Positions 13,301-25,300 of a stretch of DNA of 64,000 nt are shown here, one piece after another. The position numbers and the translations under genes are program-made. Source of the stretch: Hofstenia miamia (taxonomy: Eukaryota; Xenacoelomorpha; Acoela; Hofsteniidae); NCBI GenBank assembly GCA_900660155.1, contig CABFPE010000095.1, positions 1,197,856 to 1,261,855 of the forward strand, written 5' to 3'. Below the pieces are notes generated by a model that searched no databases, was not told the origin of the DNA, and saw only the letters and a program-made list of their open reading frames with translations. Positions within the stretch are counted from its first letter, which is position 1. Every line of letters starts with the position of its first letter.

Positions 13301-16300
13301 TGTGACGTACATACTTATTAAAGATACTGTCGTAATCTAAAAAATCTAAAAAACTTTACCCTAATCACATCGAAAATTAAGTTTAATTTTAAAGTAACAA
13401 ATTTTACACTAACTATGAAACTATTGCTTGAAAAATGCGATGTTAACTATTGATTAAGGCGAGTAGAAAAAATGCTAATTACTTGAAGGTAGATTTACTA
13501 TCGTAAAAGCTGATCAACACATTGTATTGGTTGAAGGTATTCATAAACATAAAGCAGAAGTGTGTGTTTCCTAGCATACACGTAATGAAACAAAATATGT
13601 ACTACATTAGTTTGATTGTATGATTCATATATCAACTAAACGTGCTCGAACACTTCTGAAAAAAACATTTTCCGAACACTTCTTTGAAATTTTCTAATAA
13701 AATAAGAAAAATTATAACGTTATGTATGCATCCAATTTTTTGAAAATGTGACCCGAAAATCCATATCTATCTGTTGAAACAACAAGATCAATAATTAATA
13801 TATTTACCTAGATTCTAACAGACAAAAAACCTATTGTAAAATTAAATTTCTCAACATTTGATAACATTCCTGTATATGAACTTGGAAATTTACTGCTGAC
13901 TTAATTCTAGATCGAGAAAGCCATTTATATTTTATTAAGAATCTAATAAAATAATAAAAATGCACACATAATATTTTTTATAAATTTTATAATTTGATGT
14001 ATAAAGTCACTTAGATCTCCTTAATGATTACACTTTATTTTAATCCTTGTTTTGTGGCTTTAGTAGCAACTTAAGCTAATACGTAGATATAAAATTGTAA
14101 GGTTTACCTCCATGTTTACATATAAAATCATAGTTCGTAATGGGACCAGGATCTACGAAATTGAAAAACTTGTTAAGCCATTGCTTTGAGATGAAAAATT
14201 GTAACAAGCTGGTTTGATTCGATAGACTTTCGATTATTTTGCGACGTCTTATCAAATCATCACTGGTTTTTCTAAAAAGAAAATATCAATATAAAATGAA
14301 GTATATTGATATATTCATTCCTAAATATGTAATATACTAGTAAATTACTATTGTGAAAGTCGATAGGTGCATATTTTACAGCTAGATAACATAACTAATG
14401 GATCACTAAAAATCGATAATATTTAAAATTATATGTAAAACATTATAAAATATAACCAAACTCCATAATTTTATATTTAAATGAAGTCTAGCTCTACCAA
14501 TATTTAATCAAATTTTATCCATCATAACATGTAAAACAGATAAATCTATTTGAGACAGACAATATTTAACTCTCCGTTTAAGTTGTTCGGCATTCGATGC
14601 CCTCCATCCATGAGCATATACCTGCTGTTTTAAAATACCAAAAAAAGTCTTCGATTGGCCGAAGTTGGGGAACACATGGAGGATTTTTTTCTTTAGAAAC
14701 ATTGATTTTTAATTCTTCAAATTTTTCCAACGTCTTTTTGGCATAATGCGAAGACGCTAGATCAGGCCAAAACAAGTAATTATGTCACTATGTTTATCCT
14801 GAAGAAATGATAAAAGTCTTCTTTCAACACATTCCTTAATGCAAATTTCCTTATTAATTGCTGCACCAGAAGCACAAAAAAATGCTCTCGAAATCCCTTT
14901 TGCACTGATTGCAATCCACATTAAAATTTTAGTTTCAAATTTCTTTTTCTCAATATACTTCACTTCATCACTCACATCATCTTTATTTCTCGCATAGAAA
15001 TATTTATTTCCTGGAATATTTGCATGAGACAAAGTGAAGTACGTTTCATCATCCAGCACAAAATAAGGTCTCCCATCTCCAGTTGAAAGAATTTGGCGAT
15101 AAAGACGATCGATCCTCACTTTTCGAGTTTCAATTTTTTTTTCTGAAGTCGCAGGTATTTTTTTCTTTTTAAAAGCCTTCACATTTTCATTCTTCAACAA
15201 TTTGTTTACATATGATGTGCTAATGCCATATTTTTTAGAGAGCTCCCTTTGAGAAATTGAGGTTGATTGCAAAGCATCATTAATCATCTTCTTGCGTTTT
15301 GCTTGTGTCATCAACTTTGGTAGACGACCTGAACCCGGGANNNNNNNNNNNNNNNNNNNNNNNNNNNNNNNNNNNNNNNNNNNNNNNNNNNNNNNNNNNN
15401 NNNNNNNNNNNNNNNNNNNNNNNNNNNNNNNNNNNNNNNNNNNNNNNNNNNNNNNNNNNNNNNNNNNNNNNNNNNNNNNNNNNNNNNNNNNNNNNNNNNN
15501 NNNNNNNNNNNNNNNNNNNNNNNNNNNNNNNNNNNNNNNNNNNNNNNNNNNNNNNNNNNNNNNNNNNNNNNNNNNNNNNNNNNNNNNNNNNNNNNNNNNN
15601 NNNNNNNNNNNNNNNNNNNNNNNNNNNNNNNNNNNNNNNNNNNNNNNNNNNNNNNNNNNNNNNNNNNNNNNNNNNNNNNNNNNNNNNNNNNNNNNNNNNN
15701 NNNNNNNNNNNTATATATATATATTGGAATGTTAGACATCTGATCCTGAATACAATTTAAATACAAATCGTTCAACATTAAAATAAATATAATATCTCTT
15801 TCAAGATGGGCCGCCGTACAAATATTGTACCAACTAAAGCAATAATTTTAGCGAATGGTGATGATTGATGACTATTATGTACTACTACTTTAAATTCTTT
15901 CATTACGTGGTCAGTTGCTCAGAAACTGTAGCACCTCTTTGATTAAAAAATGTGAAGGAAATGACAGAGATAGACATGGGCCAAAAATACTCCAATTTTC
16001 AGTTTCCTCCACCAAAATCTGGCATGTTAAAAACTTCGAATAAAATCAAATACGATGAGATTGAAGATCCTAAGCTTACATTTAGAAGAGCACATGATAC
16101 CAATGTAAAACTTCAAAATCTGAATTATATTATTCAACACATTGTTTATAACTTATGTAGCATTCACTGCATCTATGTTGACTTGCATGCATTGTTATGT
16201 AATGAGTTTTTTAAATGTAGACCCATCTTTTCCAATACTTAGTACCAAGCCCTGCCCTGCCCAGCCCCTTTTTCATCTCTGAGCAGTGATAAATAAAGTT

Positions 16301-19300
16301 TTGTCTTTCTACAGTTTTCTTCCATTATTTTTGCTCATGGAAGATTAAAATAAAAGATACTATTAAACGGTATGTTTGAATATATAAAATGTAGTATTAT
16401 CAAATAAATAAGCTAATTACAAATAGTGCAAACATAGTACCTATATGCGACATTAAATAAAAGCAGATACTTTTGATCTAACCAGGCATTCATACCAAAT
16501 TGTTAAACATTAAATAATACAGAATAGAATTATTCCTAATAAAAAAACATCAATGTTTACTGCTATTACATTTGTTATTGGCTGAATCAGGGCCTTCTAA
16601 ATATATATAGTGATTTTCATTTTGAGGCATCGTATTTTGAAAGGCATTAGAATGCGATAGATAGATGATTATACCTACTTAATGATATGATTTAAGAAAA
16701 ACTACACGAATATAAACATGGTCTAAGTTTACCACAATGCTTTTATATAAAAATACTTCTTATAACAATATATGAACATTAAATACTTTGACTTTCGACT
16801 TCTTAATTAGAAACTAGCATTGCAACGTTGCAGTTGCGGAAATGAAGTTTAATTAGGTGAATTAGAAATAATAATGTTTAAACTCAATAAATTAATCTTC
16901 CCCAGGTGAAAGCAGTCGACTGCAACCAACAAGCGAATCAGTCTTGCCGCTAACCAGGCATGGAAACATAATTATAATAACTGTTTGTAATACAGATTTG
17001 AACTCATTACCCAAATAGAATCCCTTATCAGTAACGTCTCCTCCAAGTCTACGAACACAATACGGACAGAAAATTGAAATGTCTACGGTTAATGAATAAA
17101 GCTTACTTGTAAAAGAGAACATATGCTTCACTCTTTTGAACTTGATAGTCGGATACTGGCGTCACAATTTGGTCATCGAATTCATACCACTGGCCATCGA
17201 GATGATTTAGCGAATAAGAGATATAGTGACCTCCTAAAAGGTATCCCAGTGAAATATTTGAACACAAATGAAGAAAATGCCGTTCCGCTAAATTTAGCGC
17301 GAACTAATTACCTGACGCAGTTCCCGAATGGCAGATAACACCTGTTAAACTGTAGTTAGTGCACTGCGAAGGAGCGTCTTTTGAAAGCAAATTCTTTAAT
17401 TCCAGGTTTTCAAGAGGAAAGGAAACATAGGTGCTGATTTTCGACATCAAAGACTCATGTCGAAATCGTTTAAAGTGAATGCATAATATCTAAATGCAAA
17501 CATTAACGTTTCATTTCATACGTTGAAATTTAGAATAATAAACCTGAAATTACTGCATTATTAAGCATATATTAACCCATTAGTCACTAGCGTCCTATTT
17601 ATAGGGCATACGAAGTCAAATGGTTTCTTTTAACAAAGAAATTTAAACAATTAATTTTCATCTCCTATTTCAGTCGTCGAAAGAAACCAGAAAGATGTGA
17701 TTAGAATGGCATTTACTTTCAAAGTTTAATTGACTGCAAATTTAAAAGCATGATAAATGATGTGTTAAGAAAAAACTGAAATTTTCGCATCACTTTGTAA
17801 AGATTTTCTTGCTACGCAGTGGATATAACGTAGATAAGTTAATCGTTTGAAAATTACATACATAGGGAGCTAAACTACGATAACATCCTTCAATCATCTT
17901 GTGACTGTGAGGCTAGGGTGAGAAATTTTATTATTTACTGTACTGTCCTATGTACATGACGCTAGGAATTACAAATTGTAATTACGCTCATGGATTTGTT
18001 AATAGTAATGTAACTGAATAATGAATGAAGCTTGATAGTAAGTTTTCAAAAAAGGGCTTTACTATACCTGGTGTTTCGCCTTTATATAAGAAATAGAAGG
18101 GGGTCCATTAAATTATTGATTTTGTTCTGGCCTATAGAAATTCAATGTCATCTAATAATTGAAATTGGATTTTTTACCAATTTATTTGATGTTGTATAGC
18201 AATGTGCTGAGTTTGTATAAGAATCTGTTTGGGAGATTCAAACCACATTAAACCAATTTCATAAATTTTTATCTAATGAGGTCAAAATCAGGAGTGCCGT
18301 TTTTGGTATGGTCATATACGGAAGGTGAAATTTTTTAGCCATTCACAATGGCCAATTTTTAAATTTCGCCCATTAATTATGGCCATAATGACCATTATGT
18401 AAAATATGATGAACGAAATAATATTTAATAACAAATAACAAATTGAAAGCTGCAATTAAAAGACAACCATTTTTGTGTAATATGAAATTGTAGTGATATC
18501 ACAAAGCACAAAGATTTTAAAACATTTAGAAACAAATTATAAAATAAACCAATTATTTTTCGTTTGTTTTCGAATACAACGTGCTTTGTTATCCGCAAAC
18601 ATCATAAATTTTGAAACAAATTAATCGTCAGTACTTGTTTGCAATCCACTATTACACATAGGAAACAACTTCATATTTAGTATTTGCTTACAATCTGATG
18701 AAACTGCTTACTAAACTTTTGCAACACTTAAAATTTGTTATTTTATCGAAATATTTTTTGTTCAAAACAATTGGTATAATAATTTTTTACCACTTCAATT
18801 TCATAAATGCAAGATATATGACTCTAAATTTAACAATTTTATTGAAACTAATTATAAATTTATGGATTTCCATTATGGTCATATTTTAAGTTTACCATCC
18901 ACCATGGCCATAATTTTTTTTCTACCATACCATTATGGTATCCATAATATGGTTCATAATGTTATGGTACCATAATCGGCTCCTCCGGTCAAAACAGCAA
19001 AAATAAATTTTCATAAGTGGCAAAATTTCTGGGTTTCCAGCATCAGCTTGATATAACAGTAAAAGGCATTTCATTAAAAAACATGCAAAAAAGAACCATT
19101 AAATTATTGAAAAAAATGCAATATTCTGATAAAACAATTTTAATGACTATGTTCATCTTTTTTAAATAAATAGTGTGTACTTGTAAATTTTGTACTATTT
19201 AAGTACTCAGAGACTAATGGGTTACGCACAGCATTCAGCTCGACTCTACTTTTAATTATAATTTTTGGCAACCTAATTAGTGATGAGGTCCACTGTTTCA

Positions 19301-22300
19301 TATAATGCCAACCCTCAAATATGCAGTGCGCTTGCTAAGAAAAATTAAAAATAATTTCTATGTGCAGTGAGCTTCGCGTATAAATGTATTTATATTGAGG
19401 TCGCTGAAAATACTGTAACAGCGTCATCAAGTCAGTAAACAATTTTTTTATAATTTAAAGCAGTCTTACTACGAACTATGACCCGCAACATTATTAGACT
19501 TCACATAAAACTTTTATCAAACATAAGACCTTTTTTTATTATGTTTCGTGAAAAAAACGCATTACTAAGCTTAATTCTAAATATAAGCGAATTGAAAAAA
19601 TTTATGGCAACTTCCATCAAATCATCAAAATTGTATATTGAGCTAATTTGAGGAACTAAAATAATATAAATCGTACCACAGAAGAACAAGATAAAACATG
19701 TAATTGTATCAATCTCAGAACATCAGGAAAGAAAAATGCACGCTATTACATTCCTAAATAGCGCAAGAGAATTGGGGATCAACAGACAGCTTGAGTTTAA
19801 AAACAATAATTTAATAGAAGTGCTTATTCAATTCAGCTAACATCATCTGCAGTAAACAACTTTCAAAATACATTGTGAAGCATCAGACAATTTTCGAAGA
19901 CATGCGGTTTGCTTGTTTATTTTAAATCAATTTTATTGTCAATTTGATTCGATCCTATGCAAAACTGTGAATATCTTCTGAAAATAAGTGTGACAGAGTA
20001 ATTCATTAGTTTGCCTCATAAAACATACAAAAATCTACAAGTACTTCAATAATTAGGGCGAATTTTAAATGCAAAATGAATATAAATTAGTGCATATCTT
20101 GTCTTTTTCAACCTTAATGCATATTTGAAAAATTATTTTATTTATTAAAATAATATCAATAATTTAAGTGCTTTTTATTATTTCTACTATTTTTTCTATT
20201 TCAGATTGAATATAAAAACTAAGCGATGCCTAAAATAGCAGCACCATTGAATGGAAAGCTTGGCGATTTTGCGAAGGAGTTTGAAGTATTTAGCACTGAT
20301 GGAGAGGTTCTCCATTGCACTAAAAACGTTGTTGCTAATAGAAGACGCCAGGTAGAACAACACATCCATACACAGAAAAAAGTGAACCTGCTTATAAGTC
20401 AACACTACCTAGAATTTATCGGTCAAGCTATAGGGGATGGTATGATTTCATAGTTGTGGATGACACTAGTGAATTTCTAAATCGCAGTGTCTGCAACTTT
20501 CTTGTGGGTCGTTGAGTAGCATTTCGCATGAGGAACCATTTTTTATTTGAAGCACGATTCTAAAAGTGACAAACCACTCCACAGTTGCAACTGGTGAATG
20601 ATGCGCTTCTACTTTTATGGTCTGGTAAAGTGCACTATGATCGTTTGGTTTTATTGCTAAGCGACCCTGCTCCATTTATGAAAAAGATGGTTTGACTGTC
20701 CTCATCCTAAATTAGTCCATTTAACCTGTATTGCCCATGCATTTCACCGAGCTGTTCAAAATGAAATTCCAGATGTAAACCATTTGATTTCAACATTTAA
20801 GCAAATTTTTATCAAAGCATATCGACAAGAATTTTCAGCAACAACTTCCTTTCAATTGCCACCAAACCATTTTTTACACGTTGGGGAACGTTGATCCAAG
20901 CAACGCGGTAGTATTTGATTAATTTTGAAACAATAAAAAACTTCATGCTTAATATGAACGATGATTCAAGTGCAATCCCATCTTGTAAATAAGTCTTGAT
21001 TTTATCCAACTTGCCAGCAAATCTAGTCGTTATTTCTACACACTTTCATGTATTTGCCACACGTATAACCCAATTTGAAGACCGATTTTTTGGAGTTGGT
21101 TTTTGAAGCTGTACGCAATTTGGATGGTAATTGAATTCTCAAACATGCAGGTGAAAAAGTCCAAGAGTTTTATTTAGGTGAAGTATTTTATAAAGACACT
21201 ATTAATCCATATAATAATAATAATAATAATAATCAATGACTTTATTTAGCCGCTGAAGGCATACACAACAAGAAAATAAAAACAAGTCAAGTTTTACGGC
21301 AGCGAGGACAGTCACAGGAGATGAAATAGGAGCAAATGGAAGAGTAGGCGAAGTCGGAGAAGGGCTCAGCAAAGAGGAAAGCCATCAAAGATTTCTTGAA
21401 GCTCGGTGGTGGGGAAAAGAAATCAATCGCTGTTGGAGGGTTGCGAGTCAAGATGTAATTAGCAGCAGTACAAGCACGATTGAAAAACGAGTGAAGGGTG
21501 CGATGTTTCTTTGTACGACGAATGGAGAAGGTGACAACATCATCAGAGCGAGTGCAGCAGGAATTAGAGAACTTAATGAAATCAAAAGGATCAAGATCCA
21601 ATTTGCGAGTCAGTAGTCGATTGAACAGAAGGAGATCACAGGCATGGAAGTAGAGTGACAGCGGGAGAGTGGAGAATTTCAGCAGAGCGTCTTTATAGTC
21701 CAAAGAGGAAATCCATTTGAAAGCGCGTTTCTGGAAACGTTCCATGGAGTGGAACAAAGCACGAGAAGGCCACCAACAAGGAGACGCGTAGAGAAGAATG
21801 GCGCGAGGAATGGACTTGAACAAAGAGAGTTTCACAGCGGACGAGGTATTAAAAGGAACATTACGGAAAAGGGCAAATAGCGAGGAATTAGCTTTGCGGA
21901 GACGCAAAGACACATGTCCAGTCCAATTTAAGTTTGCAGCAAGTTGAACTCCAAGATGAGTGTGATGAGGCGCAAAGTTCACAGGTAGAGGCAAATCAGA
22001 AGGGGGAGCCACAGAAAAGGAAATACCACATGTCTTGGTAGTGCTAAAATCGAGATGGTTGACAGAGGACCAAGTAGACAAGTGCTCAAGATCAGAAAAA
22101 ATGTTCGACGCAAAAGACCAACCAAAATCAAAAATCGCAGTGTCATCGACATACAACAGGCAAGACGAGTTGAGAACAGAATGAGGGAGGTCGTTAATGG
22201 CAACGAGGAAGAAAAGAACAGCAAACACTGAGCCTTGAGGGGCACCACTAGTAACGGGGACAGGAGAAGAGATAGACGAGTTGATTTTGACACACTGGTG

Positions 22301-25300
22301 GCGATTGGTCAGGTAGGACTGGAACAGTTCGATGAAATCCACATCAAAACCAAATAAACGTAACTTGTCAAGCAGAATGGAATGAGGGAGACGATCAAAC
22401 GCTTTTGAGATGTCAAGAAAGATAATACAACCAGGATCATTACTATCAGAGTGAAAGTAGCAGTTTTCGATCAGAGTGAGCAGGTTAGTAATCGTAGAGC
22501 GACCAGGAAGGTTGCCATGCTGAGAGGAAGAGATGAGGTGACGAATTTTTGGGAATACATAACGAAAAACAAGGCGTTCAAAGATGATAGACAGTCGAGA
22601 TAGAATAGCTATTGGGCGGTAGGACGTGACCTGCGAGGAGGGAAGCTGATTAGATTTTAACAGCGGAGAAATCCAAGATGTCTTCCAACAGGCGGGATAG
22701 CGCTTAGTGGAGCAAATGAAGGAGTAAAGATGCTTTAAATGGATAGAAAGCGTGGAGGAGGTTTCATGAATTACAAAGGAAGGAACACCGTCAGGATAAC
22801 AAGGACCAGACAACTTGCAAGATTTAAGCATGAGAGAGATATCATGGGCGCTGAAGACCATATCACAAAGTCGGATTAGCGGGGAGGCAGCAGGCGGACC
22901 AGGGCACATGGAGACAGGTACAGAGAAGTTAGAGGCAAAATACGCGTTGAACAGATCAGCCTTCTCCAGGTCAGAGTGAGCAGAACGAAGGTTCCATCTC
23001 AAATTGGGGAGCTCAGGCTTGGAATGAAGAGAACGCAGGAAGGAATAAGAGTCTTGAAGAGAACCGGACGAGAAGCTGGACAGAAAAGAGACTTTGTCAA
23101 GTTCCATAAAATTGAGAACATCTTCTGTGAGAGAAGCAAGCTTCGGAGTAGCAGTAGTACCAGAATGGCGTTTGTAAGACTCCAATTTATTCAAGGAATG
23201 CACAGTAAGGGACGAAAAATAGAAAGGAAGAGAAGCACGCTTTTTCCGCCGACGAGGAACATAAGAAGAAATAACTTGATGAAAGAAAGTGAACCAATCG
23301 TCAACTGAGAAGGAATCACTAAAAACGGGCAGCGAAGATGAGAGAGCAGCATTAAGTGACAGAAAGTCACTGTTAAATCGAGCATATTGTGGAACAGCCG
23401 GATTAGCAGATGGAGAAGTAGAGTTGACAAACAGATTGAAGCTGACGAATGAGTGATCTGACAGCTTAGCAGGAACAGGGATTACAGATATGTCAAATAT
23501 GTAATCGGGGTGAGAGCACAGAACCAAATCAAGCAGAGAGGAGCTGGAAGTAGGAGAAAATACAAGTTGTTCAAGAGAATAGCAGGCAAAAACTTCTAAA
23601 ACTGCATATTGTCCGTTTTCATTTACATTCAGCTATTTTAATATTAATACACTGGATGTAATAATTTTTTATATATAATTTTACCATAAAATAGTATTGG
23701 AAGTATTAAAGAGTGTTTATGTGTAAATTTTGCCAAAATGTGAACATCAAAGTTTGCTCCTCAAGCCTCGAAAATTTGGTTTGAATTTTGAACATTGAAA
23801 TTTTTCATAATTTGATTCGAAAGTTTGGAATTTTTGTAAATTTGATTAGAAAGTTTGAAAATTGAACAAATTACCTCTGGCAGCTTATATACCATTGAAT
23901 ATTTTCGCCCATTTCGTAATCTAAACAAAAACGAAAAAATGCAGAACAATATTATTTACTCACTTCAAACACTTCTCACAGCTGTACATATTGTCGCCTT
24001 TCAATTCATCCATGGAAAAGAATGCTGATAAACAGTCGTTTAAAGTTACATCGGGTCCCCATATCCAGCTAAAAATTAAGTAAATAAATGCATCATTAAT
24101 GTTAACAAAACTACTTTTGTAAATCGACTTATTTTAAACATAAACCAAACGTGTTGCAAAAATTGCGTGTGTGAGAGTAATACTCAGAAAGTCAATGAAA
24201 TAGTAGCACTTGGCTCAACAGTGCCGATAATTATATAAACACTCAGTTTAACCATTTAACTGTTCTAACGAAATTTAATGATTACAAAATGCAACCTTTC
24301 AATCCAAATCAACACTTTCCATTGACGGATACTGGCAATATTGCAATCAACTGAGTGTTGACAAAATTTTTTTGTCATTTTGACAATGGATAAAGCATCA
24401 GCTAAATGAAATGATTCTTTCGAAATCCATTTGACTTCACCCAAAATTTTAGAGAAAAAAATTAACACTAGAAAGTTAATCTGAAATTCGAAGTCACTTC
24501 TAGTCTCATTTCTACTTAAACATTACAAGTTGATATTTAAAATTCCAGATCCTAAGAATAATAATTGAATGATATTGTTAACTCAGCTGTTCTCAATATT
24601 TAGAATGAATATACAGCCGCATATGCACTGCGTTTAGAAACAGTGTTTACTGTTTATAGGTAAAAAATTACCTCTTAATCCAATTGTAAAACCAACTAAG
24701 CCATTCAGAATGTGAACGATATGAATCGGAGCATGGGTTACCTCTTGCTCCAGCTCCTACTTGAGAGTGAAGATAGTACAAATCTTCCTTACTCGGAATA
24801 GGCAGCGAAAGATCTTGGAAAGTTTCTTTAACTTCTGATATTCTGGAGCATGTAAGACACTGAACAGAGCTTAAAAGTTTTCCATTAAAAGCATCTGATA
24901 TGACACTTGTATACTGTTGCACACGCGAGAGTCTCTTCTCTAAAAACTTTCAGCTGAAACCAAGATAGAAATAATGATAAAAGGCATACATCTATAAAGG
25001 AAAAAATGTAATTCCTAGTTTGGTAAAAACAAATTTTATGGTGTTTTGTTTAAAACTATAAAGTAACGTTGACTGCTTTCAGTTAAATCGTCTAATACTA
25101 ATTTAAATTTGAACAGATTTCTTGAAAATCCTAAATGATAATTATATAAGTGAAATGTTTTGGGGTTGGACATGCAAACGCACTCTTTGAAATAACTTTA
25201 CTTTATAACAACCACCAAATAAAAAAGATTTGGCAAAAAAACTGACACAATTTCAAAGGCAAAAAAGAAAAAAAAACGATATTCGTATTTTGGAAAACAA

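Noticed and set aside
15952-16242. A 96-codon open frame after the assembly gap
   Set aside because: No recognised domain. It may be a transposon relic, but I cannot support a protein call.
22976-23308. A 110-codon plus-strand frame inside the LINE
   Set aside because: It is a shadow of the well-supported minus-strand reverse transcriptase.
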